Both the position numbers and the translations under genes were made by a program. 64,000 nt of DNA, taken from positions 372,001 through 436,000 of the forward strand of contig NZ_VTTL01000003.1 of NCBI RefSeq assembly GCF_008364685.1. The letters are read 5' to 3'. Position 1 is the first letter of the stretch. The number at the start of each line of letters is the position of its first letter. This DNA is from Xanthobacter oligotrophicus (GTDB taxonomy: Bacteria > Pseudomonadota > Alphaproteobacteria > Rhizobiales > Xanthobacteraceae). Below, in pieces: positions 45,153 to 54,244 of this stretch. The notes beneath the pieces were generated by a model that searched no databases, was not told the DNA's origin, and worked only from the letters and a program-made list of their open reading frames with translations.

Positions 45153-45377
45153 ATGCCCATCATCGTCAATCTCGACGTCATGCTGGCGCGCCGCAAGATG
45201 CGCTCGCGCGAGCTTGCCGAGCGCATCGGCATCACCGAGCAGAACGTCTCGCTGCTGAAGTCGGGCAAGGTGCGGGGTGTGCGGTTCGACACGCTGGCGC
45301 GCATCTGCGAGACCCTCGGCTGCCAGCCGGGAGACATCCTGGAATATGTGCCGGGGCCGGAAGAGGAGGCGGAGTAG
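45153..45377 (+). CDS. YozG-like XRE-family small transcriptional regulator
   Basis: 74-residue helix-turn-helix protein: MPIIVNLDVMLARRKMRSRELAERIGITEQNVSLLKSGKVRGVRFDTLARICETLGCQPGDILEYVP. This is the short Cro/CI form usually paired with DUF2975 membrane proteins, and probably represses its own operon. GGGAG lies about 5 nt upstream of the ATG. Normally the pair is almost contiguous; here a roughly 100-bp repeat lies between. Confidence 0.9.
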   Translation: MPIIVNLDVMLARRKMRSRELAERIGITEQNVSLLKSGKVRGVRFDTLARICETLGCQPGDILEYVPGPEEEAE

Positions 45378-45394
45378 CTCCGCCGCGCCGGCGA

Positions 45395-45760
45395 TCACCG
45401 CGCGATGGAATCATAGGCCTTCTGGGCGGCGAGCACGGCGTCCATGTTGGCCTCGGCCCAGTGGGCGAGGGCGGCGACGGTGTCGGTGAGGGTGCGGCCG
45501 AGGCCCGTGAGGGCATATTCCACCGTCACCGGCACGGTGGGGAACACCTGCCGCGAGATCAGCCCGTCCCGCTCCAGCTTCTTCAGGGTCTGCGACAGCA
45601 CCTTCTGCGAGATGCCGGCGATGTCGCGCCGCAAATGATTGAACCGGACCGGGCCATCCCGCAGCCGGTCGAGGATCAGCAGCGCCCATTTGTCCGCCAG
45701 CCGGTCCAGCACCATCCGGGTGGGGCAGCGATCCTGATAGACGTCGTAGGGCAGATCCAT
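45395..45760 (-). CDS. HxlR-family transcriptional regulator
   Basis: 121-residue winged-helix regulator: CPTRMVLDRLADKWALLILDRLRDGPVRFNHLRRDIAGISQKVLSQTLKKLERDGLISRQVFPTVPVTVEYALTGLG. The Cys near residue 11 (QDRCPTRM) is the position used as a redox or electrophile sensor in some members, such as QorR/YodB. It is read divergently from an NmrA-type oxidoreductase, with paired dyads between, so it probably regulates that gene. A GGAGGG site supports the ATG. Confidence 0.92.
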   Translation of the reverse strand: MDLPYDVYQDRCPTRMVLDRLADKWALLILDRLRDGPVRFNHLRRDIAGISQKVLSQTLKKLERDGLISRQVFPTVPVTVEYALTGLGRTLTDTVAALAHWAEANMDAVLAAQKAYDSIAR

Positions 45761-45845
45761 GGTCCCTCCACCCGGTGGCCGGTTTCCCGGCGGTGACCAT
45801 GTGAGCTTCAGGTGCTCTCTTTCGGGCCACCGGCAGGGCCTGTAT

Positions 45846-45879
45846 GTATCCCCCCGATACGTGGTTTCCAATAGAAACC
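45846..45879. promoter_or_regulatory. Two adjacent dyads, likely HxlR operators
   Basis: Two perfect inverted repeats with 5-nt spacers stand side by side: GTATC-N5-GATAC and GGTTTC-N5-GAAACC, centres 18 bp apart. They lie between the HxlR gene and the divergent oxidoreductase gene, about 30 bp before the latter's start. Confidence 0.6.
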
Positions 45880-45906
45880 CATCCGGCAGCATTTCGGGAG
45901 CAGGAC

Positions 45907-46743
45907 ATGAGCGACGCGATTCTGGTGATCGGGGCCACCGGCAATGTGGGGCGCCCCCTGGTTGAGGCGCTCAAGGCGCGCGGCGCGCGGGTGAAGGCCG
46001 CCTCGCGCTCGGGCAAGGCGGTGGACGGGGCCGAGGGCGTCGCCTTCGATATCGCCGATCCCGCCACCTTCGGCCCGGCCTTCGACGGGGTGACAAGCGC
46101 GTTCGTGATGCTGCCCACCGGGTCCACCGATCCCAAGGGCCAGATCCTGCCGCTGATCGAGGCCGCGGCCGCCCGCAAGGTGAAGGTGGTGTTCCAGAGC
46201 GTGCTCGGCGCAGATGCGGATGAAGCCATCCCCTACCGGCAGGTGGAGCGGGCGCTGGAGGCGTCAGGCACGCCTTACGTGATCCTGCGGCCCAACTGGT
46301 TCGCGGACAATTTCCACACCTTCTGGAAGGCCGGCCTCGACCACGGCGTCATCGCCTTGCCGGCGGGCGCGGGCAAGTCCAGCTTCATCGATACCCGCGA
46401 CATCGCCGAAAGCGCCGCGGCGGTGCTGACCTCCGACCGCTTCGACGGCCGCGCCTTCAATCTCACCGGACCTGAGGCGCTGGGCTATGGGGAGGCGGCG
46501 GCGATCCTCGCCAAGGTCATCGGCAGGCCGGTCGCCTACACCCCCATCGACGACGACACTTTCGTCGGCATCCTTGTGGGCGCCGGCGTGCCGCAGGACT
46601 ATGCCCGCTTCCTCGCCACCATCTTCGTGCCGGTGCGCGAGGGCTGGACCGCCGCCGTCACCCCCGACGTGGAGACGCTGACCGGCCACGCGCCCCGGTC
46701 TCTGGAAACCTATGCGAAAGACAGCGCCGACCGGCTGAAATAG
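45907..46743 (+). CDS. NmrA-family NAD(P)-binding oxidoreductase
   Basis: 278-residue atypical short-chain dehydrogenase, similar to QorB/azoreductase-like NAD(P)H enzymes. The Rossmann motif GATGNVGRP is at 9-17. VVFQSVLGADADEAIPYRQVERALEASGTPYVILRPNWFADNF and SSFIDTRDIAESAAAVL are typical. It lacks the YxxxK catalytic pair of classical SDRs. In related loci an HxlR-type quinone sensor controls a quinone reductase, which would fit here but is inference. Confidence 0.87.
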   Translation: MSDAILVIGATGNVGRPLVEALKARGARVKAASRSGKAVDGAEGVAFDIADPATFGPAFDGVTSAFVMLPTGSTDPKGQILPLIEAAAARKVKVVFQSVLGADADEAIPYRQVERALEASGTPYVILRPNWFADNFHTFWKAGLDHGVIALPAGAGKSSFIDTRDIAESAAAVLTSDRFDGRAFNLTGPEALGYGEAAAILAKVIGRPVAYTPIDDDTFVGILVGAGVPQDYARFLATIFVPVREGWTAAVTPDVETLTGHAPRSLETYAKDSADRLK

Positions 46744-46768
46744 GCGCCGCGAGCGGCGCCCGCCGGCC

Positions 46769-47215
46769 TCACAGCTCCATGCGGTACCGGACGAAATCGT
46801 CGGCCTCGACAAAGGCGTCATAGAGCCGGCGCGCCGGGTTGTCCTGGCGGGTGTGCCAGTACAGGCGCGACCAGCCCCTCTCCTTGCCGAGGCTGACGAG
46901 GTCCGCGATCAGGCGGCGGCCGATGCCGAGGCCCCGGCAGGCTGGATCGACGAACAGGTCCTCCAGATAGCAGACCGGGGCCGCGACCCAGGTGCCCTCA
47001 TGCAGGACGCTGATGGAGAAGCCGGCCAGCCCCCCGTCGCGCCGGGCGACGCGGCCCAGCAGGGGGGACGCAGGATCAAGGATGCGCTGCCACGTGTGGT
47101 CGGTGATCTGCGGGGCCACATTCGCCTCATAGAAGGCGTTGTAGCCTGCCCAGAGCCGGCGCCAGTCGGCCTCGTCGCCGGGCAGGGCATCCTCGATCAC
47201 CACGGCCCCGCTCAT
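46769..47215 (-). CDS. GNAT-family N-acetyltransferase
   Basis: 148-residue GNAT enzyme. Acetyl-CoA-binding motif A is CYLEDLFVDPACRGLGIGRRLIADLVSLGKERGWSRLYWHTRQDN (about 81-125), with RGLGIGR as the pyrophosphate loop. The substrate is unknown; resemblance to diamine or amino-acid acetyltransferases is only general. It lies 26 bp from the convergent oxidoreductase and 69 bp downstream of the Mcd-like gene. Confidence 0.88.
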   Translation of the reverse strand: MSGAVVIEDALPGDEADWRRLWAGYNAFYEANVAPQITDHTWQRILDPASPLLGRVARRDGGLAGFSISVLHEGTWVAAPVCYLEDLFVDPACRGLGIGRRLIADLVSLGKERGWSRLYWHTRQDNPARRLYDAFVEADDFVRYRMEL

Positions 47216-47284
47216 AGTCCGCGCCCCACCGACGGTTCGCCTCCCCCCTCCCCGGCCCATACAGGGCCGGAGACGGGACCGGCC

Positions 47285-48976
47285 TCAGTTCCCGCCGTCG
47301 AGCAGGCGGCGGGCGATCACCTGCGCCTGGATCTCGGCCGCGCCCTCGAAGATGTTGAGGATGCGCGCGTCGCACAGGATGCGCGACACCGGATATTCCA
47401 GCGCGAAGCCGTTGCCGCCGTGGATCTGCAGCGCATTGTCCGCCGCCGCCCAGGCCACGCGGGCGCCCAGCAGCTTGGCCATGCCGGCCTCAAGATCAGT
47501 GCGGCGCCCCTCGTCCTTGGCGCGAGCGGCAAAGTAGGTGATCTGGCGGGCGATCATGGTCTCCACCGCCATCATCACGATCTTGTCGGCGACGCGGGGG
47601 AAATGGATCAGCGCCTTGCCGAACTGCACGCGCTCCTCGGCATATTTCAGGCCCACCTCCATGGCCGCCTGGGCCACGCCCACGGCGCGGGCGGCGGTCT
47701 GGATGCGGGCGCTCTCGAAGGTGGTCATGAGCTGCTTGAAGCCCTGCCCCTCCTCGCCGCCCAGCAGGTTGGCCGCCGGCACGGTGAAGCCGTCGAAGCC
47801 GATCTCGTATTCCTTCATGCCGCGATAGCCGAGCACCTCGATCTCGCCGCCGGTCATGCCCTCGGCGGGGAACGGGTTCTCATCCGAGCCGCGCGGCTTC
47901 TCGGCGAGCAGGATGGACAGGCCCTTGTAGCCGGGCTCGGCCGGATTGGTGCGCACCAGCAGCGTCATCACGTCGGCGCGGACGGGATGGGTGATCCAGG
48001 TCTTGTTGCCAGAGACCTTATAAACGTCGCCGTCCTTCACCGCGCGGGTGCGGAGCGATGCCAGGTCCGAGCCGGTGTTGGGCTCGGTGAACACTGCCGT
48101 GGGCAGGATCTCGCCGGCCGCGAGCTTGGGCAGGTAATGGGCCTTCTGGTCGTCGGTGCCGCCGGCGAGGATCAGCTCCGCCGCGATCTCCGAGCGGGTG
48201 CCCAGCGAGCCGACGCCGATATAGCCGCGCGACAGCTCCTCGGTGACCACGCACATGGCCTCCTTCGGCAGGCCAAGGCCGCCGAACTCTTCGGGAATCG
48301 TGAGGCCGAACACGCCCATCTCGGAGAGGTGGGTGATGATCTCGATCGGGATATAGTCGTTCTTCAGATGCCATTCGTGGGCGTGGGGGGCCACCTCCGC
48401 CTCCACGAAGCGGTGCATCTCGGTGCGCATGGCCTCGGTGGTCTCGTCGAGGCCGGCTTCGCCGATGGTGCCGGTGGGGTGGGCGCCGCGGATGATGTCC
48501 GCCAGCGCCGCGCGGCTCGCTGCCGTGTTGCCCTTGGCCGCGAGGGCAGCAATGGCCGGGTCGGCGCGCAGGGCGGCCTCGGTGTCTTCCGAAATGTAGA
48601 GGTCGCCGAGCCGGACGATCTCGCCCTGGCTCATGGGAATGCCGCCGAGGATCTGGGCGACATATTCGCCGAGGCCGATCTGCACGATCAGCTTTTCGGT
48701 GGCGCCGAACTTGCCCATCTCGGTGAGGCGGTCGGCATAATGCACCAGCTCGCGCACGGAGAAGACGTAGGTTGCGAGCCAGGCGAGGCCGTGGGCGGAG
48801 CGCTGCTCGCGCTCCAGCAGCGCGGGGGAGATGCGACCGCCCTCGGTCACCTGCGCCTTCACCAGGGAGGTCGCTTCCGCCAGCAGGGCTTCCAGCCGCG
48901 CCGTGGCCGTGCGGCCCAGCGCAACGGCATCCAGGGTGTCGGTGTCGACGGTCTGAAGGGCGGCGCTGGCGCTCAT
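47285..48976 (-). CDS. mcd: Acyl-CoA dehydrogenase, likely (2S)-methylsuccinyl-CoA dehydrogenase
   Basis: FAD acyl-CoA dehydrogenase of 563 residues, longer than the usual 380 because of a 150-170-residue N-terminal helical domain (RSAHGLAWLATYVFSVRELVHYADRL). That extension is typical of Mcd, which oxidises methylsuccinyl-CoA to mesaconyl-CoA in the ethylmalonyl-CoA pathway. The core has FTEPNTGSDLASLRTRAV, GNKTWITHPVRAD and the C-terminal QIHGGNGFALEYPVSRILCDARILNIFEGAAEIQAQVIARRL. GGAGA precedes the ATG. The specific substrate is inferred from architecture; other pathway genes are not nearby. Confidence 0.82.
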   Translation of the reverse strand: MSASAALQTVDTDTLDAVALGRTATARLEALLAEATSLVKAQVTEGGRISPALLEREQRSAHGLAWLATYVFSVRELVHYADRLTEMGKFGATEKLIVQIGLGEYVAQILGGIPMSQGEIVRLGDLYISEDTEAALRADPAIAALAAKGNTAASRAALADIIRGAHPTGTIGEAGLDETTEAMRTEMHRFVEAEVAPHAHEWHLKNDYIPIEIITHLSEMGVFGLTIPEEFGGLGLPKEAMCVVTEELSRGYIGVGSLGTRSEIAAELILAGGTDDQKAHYLPKLAAGEILPTAVFTEPNTGSDLASLRTRAVKDGDVYKVSGNKTWITHPVRADVMTLLVRTNPAEPGYKGLSILLAEKPRGSDENPFPAEGMTGGEIEVLGYRGMKEYEIGFDGFTVPAANLLGGEEGQGFKQLMTTFESARIQTAARAVGVAQAAMEVGLKYAEERVQFGKALIHFPRVADKIVMMAVETMIARQITYFAARAKDEGRRTDLEAGMAKLLGARVAWAAADNALQIHGGNGFALEYPVSRILCDARILNIFEGAAEIQAQVIARRLLDGGN

Positions 48977-49234
48977 GAAGGCTTTCTCCCCGATTGTGCG
49001 TTGCAGAATTGGCTTATCCTTGCCTTGGAACCGGCCCAAAGCAACGCCTGATTACGGCTGCCGTGTGCGCCGCCACAGGCGACGCGGTGCCGGTGACTTA
49101 GAGAGGAATTCGGTGGAAGGGTCGATCCGACCTTCTTCCCATGCCCGCCGCTGCACAGACGGAATATTTTTCACTGGAAAATAAATTGTTTCCGCCCGGA
49201 AGAATCGCGCCTGCTGCCAAGCTAGCGGATTCTG

Positions 49235-50353
49235 TTACCGTTCCGCCTCGACCTCGTCGAAGCGGGCGGCAAGGTCTTCCAGGTTTTCCCGCACATGGTT
49301 GCAGGCGGAGACTGCCGCGAACAGCGAAGTCAGGGTGTCGGCGCCCGCCGTCTCCAGCACGCCCTCGCCGTTGAGGCGCTCGGCCTCGGCCTCCAGCGCC
49401 GCCACCGCCGCCCGCGCGGCCTGCGCCTTTTCCTCCAGCCCTTCCACCGCCAGCCCGTCGAGGCGATCGGCGAGGGCGAGGATATGGCCGTTCAGCCCGG
49501 CCACGGCGGCATCCAGGCTCGGGGCGACGCGGGCGGCCACGTCCTTGTCCATGGGCCGGTCGGCACCGCGCAGCAGGATGATCACCGAGTGCCACAGCCG
49601 GCGGCAGCCGCGCACCACCGGCGCCGGATCCACCTGCCCGGCCAATCCGCCCACCTGTTCGCGCAGCGCCTCGGCGATGCGCGCGTCGGCGGCGCGCAGG
49701 GCCTGGCGGGCGGCGGAATTCAGCCGGTCGAGGGCCGAGGGGTCGAGGCCGCGGCCCAGCAGCCCGTCGCGGCCCAGCTCCAGCAGCCCTGCGTTCAGGC
49801 GCAGGGCCTTGGCACAGAAGGGAAACAGCCGCAGCAGCGCCCGCTCGGGCAGGATCAGGATGGACGAGGCCATGCCCACCACCCCGCCCACCGCGATCTC
49901 GAACACCCGGTGCAGGCCCGACAGCCACGGCTCCAGGTGGCTGGGATCGGACAGCAGCACGATCACCACCGTCACCGGCGCCAGCTTGTAGCTGGCCGAG
50001 CGGGCCGACAGGGTGGCGGTGAAGAACACGGCGACGCCCAGCGCCACATAGGTCAGCGTCGCCGAATTGCCCGCCAGCATGGCCGCCACCACGCCGACCA
50101 CGCCGCCCACCACGGTGCCCAGCGCCCGGTCGATGGCCACCGTCAGGCTGGCGCCGATGGTGGCCTGCACCACCAGCACCGCGGTGAGCACCGCCCAATA
50201 GCCGTTGGGCAGCGCCAGGCCGGTGGCCAGCCCATAGGCCACGAGCCCGGCGAAGGCCGCCCGCAGCCCGAGCTTGAAATGACTGGGGCTCAAGAGGCCG
50301 GAGAGCCGCTCCATGAGGCTGGGCGAGGCGGGTCCCGGGTCGGGGCTCGGCAT
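49235..50353 (-). CDS. FUSC-family membrane transporter
   Basis: 372-residue membrane protein of the fusaric-acid-resistance/aromatic-acid-exporter group. About six helices fill the first 165 residues (LRAAFAGLVAYGLATGLALPNGYWAVLTAVLVVQATIGASLTVAIDRALGTVVGG, then two more pairs), followed by a helical cytoplasmic domain. The substrate is unknown. It lies between an acyl-CoA dehydrogenase and a divergent YihY gene. Confidence 0.87.
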   Translation of the reverse strand: MPSPDPGPASPSLMERLSGLLSPSHFKLGLRAAFAGLVAYGLATGLALPNGYWAVLTAVLVVQATIGASLTVAIDRALGTVVGGVVGVVAAMLAGNSATLTYVALGVAVFFTATLSARSASYKLAPVTVVIVLLSDPSHLEPWLSGLHRVFEIAVGGVVGMASSILILPERALLRLFPFCAKALRLNAGLLELGRDGLLGRGLDPSALDRLNSAARQALRAADARIAEALREQVGGLAGQVDPAPVVRGCRRLWHSVIILLRGADRPMDKDVAARVAPSLDAAVAGLNGHILALADRLDGLAVEGLEEKAQAARAAVAALEAEAERLNGEGVLETAGADTLTSLFAAVSACNHVRENLEDLAARFDEVEAER

Positions 50354-50526
50354 GGTCCTCTCCGCAAACGCTCGGACGCGGCGACGCAGGTGCCGCCTGC
50401 CCCGTTCCTATCCCATGGCCCCGCCCTTCGCCAACAGGTGCGGAGTGCACGGAATGCACGCGGGCGCGCAGAGGACGCACAGGAGGCGCGCGGGGCGCGC
50501 GCTTGCCAATCGCGGAGGAAAGCCCG

Positions 50527-51429
50527 ATGTGGGAGGAAACGGGAGTCTTTATGCTGCGGCGCATCATCCATATTCCGCTGGATGCGTTCTGGACCTTCGC
50601 CGCCGACGACGGCTGGGCGATCGCCAGCCATATCGCCCTGTCGGCGCTGATGTCGCTGTTCCCGTTCCTGATCTTCGTGACTGCGCTGGCCGGCTTCCTC
50701 AACCTCCAGCCTTTGGCCAACGAGACCATCCAGCTGATCCTGGAGACCTGGCCCCAGCAGGTGGCCGGGCCGATCTCTCGCGAGATCTACAATGTGGTGA
50801 ACCAGGTGCGCACCGACGTGCTCACCTATGGCGTGGTGCTCGCCATCTACTTCTCCTCCAACGGCATCGAGAGCCTGCGCATCGGCCTCAACCGCGCCTA
50901 TGGGGTGAAGGAGATGCGCTCCTGGTACTGGCTCAGGCTGGAATCCATCGGCTACGTGCTGCTGGCCGCCGTCTCCATGCTGGCCCTGTCGTTCCTGGTG
51001 GTGCTGGGGCCGCTGCTGTGGCAGGCGGCGGTGGCGCAGGTGCCGGCGCTCAAGCCGTTCTCGGGCGCCATCACCCTGATCCGCTTCGGCGCCACCTCCA
51101 TCATCCTGGTGGTGTCGCTGGTGGTGGCCCATCTGTGGCTGCCGGCGGGGCGGCGCTCGCTCGCCGAGGTGGCGCCGGGCATCCTCGTCACGCTGGTGCT
51201 GTGGCTGGTGGCGGCCACTACCTTCGGCTTCTACCTCGCCGAATTCCCCGCCAATTATGTCACCACCTATGCCGGCCTCGCCTCGGTGATGATCGCCCTG
51301 GTCTTCCTGTACCTCACGGCATCCATCTTCGTGTTCGGCGGCGAGCTCAACGCCGCCATCAAGCGCGGCTTTGCCGCCACCCCCGCCGAGGCCGAAGCGG
51401 GGGCCACCCCCGTGGAATCCAAGCCGTGA
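50527..51429 (+). CDS. YihY/virulence factor BrkB family membrane protein
   Basis: 300 residues with about six membrane helices. Family marks are SHIALSALMSLFPFLIFVTALAGFL (about 36-60), FSSNGIESLRIGLNRAYGVKEMRSWYWLRLESIGYVLLAA and FPANYVTTYAGLASVMIALVFLYLTASIFVFGGELNAAI near the end. The function is unproved. GGAGGAAAG 6 nt before the ATG sets the start. Its stop overlaps the GTG start of mmcB by 4 bp. Confidence 0.92.
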   Translation: MWEETGVFMLRRIIHIPLDAFWTFAADDGWAIASHIALSALMSLFPFLIFVTALAGFLNLQPLANETIQLILETWPQQVAGPISREIYNVVNQVRTDVLTYGVVLAIYFSSNGIESLRIGLNRAYGVKEMRSWYWLRLESIGYVLLAAVSMLALSFLVVLGPLLWQAAVAQVPALKPFSGAITLIRFGATSIILVVSLVVAHLWLPAGRRSLAEVAPGILVTLVLWLVAATTFGFYLAEFPANYVTTYAGLASVMIALVFLYLTASIFVFGGELNAAIKRGFAATPAEAEAGATPVESKP

Positions 51430-51902
51430 GGGATCTGCTGCCAGAGCTGCGGCCGGACGGGCGCCAGTCGGAGACGGCGCGGGCCGTGCAGCGCGGCGTG
51501 CTGCGGCATCTGGCGCTGGCCGGGCTCGCCGGCATTCCGGAATTCGCGCTGGTGACGGGGCGGCGGGCGGACATCCTGGCGCTGGGGCCGAAGGGCGAGA
51601 TCACCATCATCGAGATCAAGTCGTCGGTGGTGGATTTCCGCACCGACGCCAAGTGGCCGGAATACCGCGCCTTCTGCGACCGGCTGCTGTTCGCCGTGCC
51701 GCTCGATTTCCCGATCGAGATCCTGCCGGAGGAGACCGGGCTGCTGGTGGCGGACGCCTTCGGAGCGGAATGCTTGCGCCAGCCGCCGGTGCATCCGCTG
51801 GCGCCGGCCACCCGCAAGGCCCTGACCCTGCGCTTCGCCCGCGCCGCCGCCACCCGCCTGGCCGTGCTCTATGACCCGGAGCTGCTCCGGGGGCTGATGT
51901 AG
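51426..51902 (+). CDS. mmcB: MmcB family DNA repair protein
   Basis: 158-residue predicted nuclease of the restriction-endonuclease-like fold. ARAVQRGVLRHLALAGLAGIPEFALVTGRRADILALGPKGEITIIEIKSS carries the D...E-x-K active-site pattern, followed by DFRTDAKWPEYRAFCDRLLFAV. In Caulobacter, MmcB takes part in mitomycin C damage repair. The GTG start lies in GTGA overlapping the YihY stop, so translation is coupled. No SOS box was seen before the YihY gene. Confidence 0.9.
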   Translation: MRDLLPELRPDGRQSETARAVQRGVLRHLALAGLAGIPEFALVTGRRADILALGPKGEITIIEIKSSVVDFRTDAKWPEYRAFCDRLLFAVPLDFPIEILPEETGLLVADAFGAECLRQPPVHPLAPATRKALTLRFARAAATRLAVLYDPELLRGLM

Positions 51903-52054
51903 CGCGGTTTCCAGCAAACCGGGGCCGGACGCCGCTCCCTCTCCCGCTTGCGGAGGAAGATTCACATCGTTCCCGGTCCCAGCGGCAGCTTTCAAAATGG
52001 GACGCGCGCCCCTACCGCAACGCGGCGCGCCGAGTCCCTCCCCTGCGCGGGCCG

Positions 52055-52609
52055 CTACCGCGGTGCGCGCTTGGCCAGGATCCGCTGGAGGGTGCGGCGG
52101 TGCATGGAGAGGCGGCGGGCGGTCTCGGAGACGTTGCGGCCGCACAATTCGTAGACGCGCTGGATATGCTCCCACCGCACCCGGTCGGCGGACATGGGGT
52201 TTTCCGGCGGGATCGGCTTGTGGTCGGCGCTGGCGAGTAGCGCGGCCACCACGTCGTCGGCATCCGCAGGCTTCGCCAGATAGTCCACCGCGCCCAGCTT
52301 CACCGCCGTCACCGCCGTGGCGATGTTGCCGTAGCCGGTGAGCACGATGGCCCGCGCGCCGGGCCGGTGCCGCTTCAGCGCCGAGATCACGTCGAGCCCG
52401 GTGCCGTCGCCGAGGCGCATGTCCACCACCGCATAGGCCGGGGCCGAGGCTTCCACGCGGGCGAGGCCGTCGGCCACCGTCTCCGCCGTGGCCACCTCGA
52501 AGCCGCGGGCTTCCATGGCCCGCGCGAGACGCTGCAGGAAGGAACGGTCGTCGTCCACGATCAGAACCGACCGGTCTTCCCCTACGTCGGGCGGCGTCGT
52601 CTCATTCAT
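52055..52609 (-). CDS. regA: RegA/PrrA/ActR-family redox response regulator
   Basis: 184-residue two-component regulator. Receiver domain about 13-125 with acidic pocket Asp19-21, phosphoacceptor Asp63 (VVDMRLGDGTG), Thr91 and Lys113. A proline linker (PIPPENP) leads to a Fis-type helix-turn-helix (RVRWEHIQRVYELCGRNVSETARRLSMHRRTLQRIL). In relatives it controls photosynthesis, CO2 and N2 fixation, hydrogenase and respiration genes by redox state. AGGAAG supports the second of two nearby ATGs. The cognate kinase is directly upstream. Confidence 0.95.
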   Translation of the reverse strand: MNETTPPDVGEDRSVLIVDDDRSFLQRLARAMEARGFEVATAETVADGLARVEASAPAYAVVDMRLGDGTGLDVISALKRHRPGARAIVLTGYGNIATAVTAVKLGAVDYLAKPADADDVVAALLASADHKPIPPENPMSADRVRWEHIQRVYELCGRNVSETARRLSMHRRTLQRILAKRAPR

Positions 52610-52691
52610 AACGTCTTCCTCAAATCCAGTTCCGGCAGGGCCGGTTACGAACAGAACTGGCTGCGGCTTTCTACGCCGCCTGCCTGGTAGA

Positions 52692-54026
52692 TTAATCCGA
52701 TCCGCGTCCCTTTGTCGCGTATTCATCCGTCTCGATGGCCAGCGCCTTGCGCGGCCAATGCATGCGGATGACGGCGCCGGTCTCGGGCGGGAAACGGTTC
52801 TGGAAGCTCAGGGTCGCCCCGGTCCGCTCGAGTAGGGTCTTGGCAATGAAGAAACCGAGGCCGAGACCGCTTTCGCCGTCCTCTTCCAACCGGTCGCGGG
52901 CACGGGATGTCACATAGGGCTGGCCGATGCGCCCGCTCACCTCCGGCGAAAAGCCCGGCCCGTCGTCTGCCACCACGATGTCGAGGCCGGCGAGACTCCA
53001 CTGGGCGCTGATATCCACCCGCGTGGCGGCGAAATCCACCGCATTCTCCACCAGATTGCCCAGGCCGTAGAGCAGGCCGGGATTGCGGGCGATCACCGGC
53101 GCGTCCGGATCGTCCTTCACCTGCACATTGATGGCGATGCCGAAATTGCGGTGCGGCTCCACCACTTCCTCCAGCAGCAGGGCCAGCGGCATGCGATCGA
53201 ACGGCGCGTCGCCCGAACTTAAGGACGTGAGCTTCTGCAGGATGTCGCGGCAGCGGTTGGCCTGGTCGCGCAACAGCGCCACGTCCTCCGCGAGGGGATC
53301 GTTCGCGGTCATGGCGCGCTGCATCTCCTTCACCACCAGGGCAATGGTGGAGAGCGGCGTGCCCAGTTCGTGGGCGGCGGCGGCGGCGAGGCCGTCGATG
53401 GCGGACAGGTGCTGCTCGCGCGCCAGCACCAGCTCGGTGGCGGCCAAGGCGTCGGCCAGCTCCCGCGCCTCTTCCGCCACCCGCCAGGCGTGGAGGCCGA
53501 TGAAGCCCACCGCCACCGACAGGGACACCCAGATGCCGGCGAGATAGAGGTCCGGCAGCACCGGCAGGTTGCCGCCCGCCCAAGGCAGCGGCCGCGCCCA
53601 CAGGCCCACCGTTCCCGCGCAGGTCACCGCGAGCACGCCCAAAAGCACCGTGGTGCTCCAGGACAGGGCGGTGGAGGAGATCATGACCGGGGCGAGGTAC
53701 AGCAGCACGAACGGGTTCTTCAGCCCGCCGGTGAGGTAGAGAAGGGCGGTGAGCTGGAGCACGTCGTAGGCGAGCAGCGGCCCGGCGGCGGCATCGCCGA
53801 GCCGGCGGGCCACCGGATATTTTACCCGCAGCAGCACGTTCACCAGCGCCGACAGGCCCACCACGGCAAGGCAGGGGGTCAGCGGCAGCGGAAAGCCGAG
53901 CCCGAGGTTCACCACCACCAGCGCCAGGATCTGCCCGGACACCGCCAGCCAGCGCAGGCGAATCAGCGTGTCGAGGCGCAGCCCGAAGGAGCGGCCGTGG
54001 GGCGGCGTGACGAAGGCGGTGCTCAT
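52692..54026 (-). CDS. regB: RegB/PrrB/ActS-family redox sensor histidine kinase
   Basis: 444-residue membrane kinase with six helices in the first 180 residues. The quinone-linked motif GGLKNPF is at 100-106, phosphoacceptor His219 lies in AAAHELGTPLSTI, and the redox-active Cys259 in NRCRDIL; all three are diagnostic of RegB. The catalytic domain has DDGPGFSPEV and ESGLGLGFFIAKTLL. It would phosphorylate RegA when the quinone pool is reduced. It lies 82 bp before regA and is divergent from phaZ. Confidence 0.95.
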   Translation of the reverse strand: MSTAFVTPPHGRSFGLRLDTLIRLRWLAVSGQILALVVVNLGLGFPLPLTPCLAVVGLSALVNVLLRVKYPVARRLGDAAAGPLLAYDVLQLTALLYLTGGLKNPFVLLYLAPVMISSTALSWSTTVLLGVLAVTCAGTVGLWARPLPWAGGNLPVLPDLYLAGIWVSLSVAVGFIGLHAWRVAEEARELADALAATELVLAREQHLSAIDGLAAAAAHELGTPLSTIALVVKEMQRAMTANDPLAEDVALLRDQANRCRDILQKLTSLSSGDAPFDRMPLALLLEEVVEPHRNFGIAINVQVKDDPDAPVIARNPGLLYGLGNLVENAVDFAATRVDISAQWSLAGLDIVVADDGPGFSPEVSGRIGQPYVTSRARDRLEEDGESGLGLGFFIAKTLLERTGATLSFQNRFPPETGAVIRMHWPRKALAIETDEYATKGRGSD

Positions 54027-54244
54027 GAGAGTGCGCCTTTCCGATCAGCGACTTGAAGGCAGTCCGCACGGCATGGAGTCCCTGCATTCCCCAAGGTGAT
54101 GCAAGGGAACAGTGGCCCAGATACCACAAGCTTGCGCGAAGCGGACTCTATGTCTTTTGTCGGCATTGACCAAACCTGCAAGTGCGCTCACGTTTCGGAT
54201 AAGGCGCCACCCGTAACGGAGCGCACTAATCGCGAGGAGCGCAG

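Noticed and set aside
49098-50729. 543-codon minus-strand frame over the FUSC gene
   Set aside because: It is a different frame from the FUSC protein, lacks membrane-helix patterns and is Gly/Arg-rich. FUSC in the other frame has clear family features.
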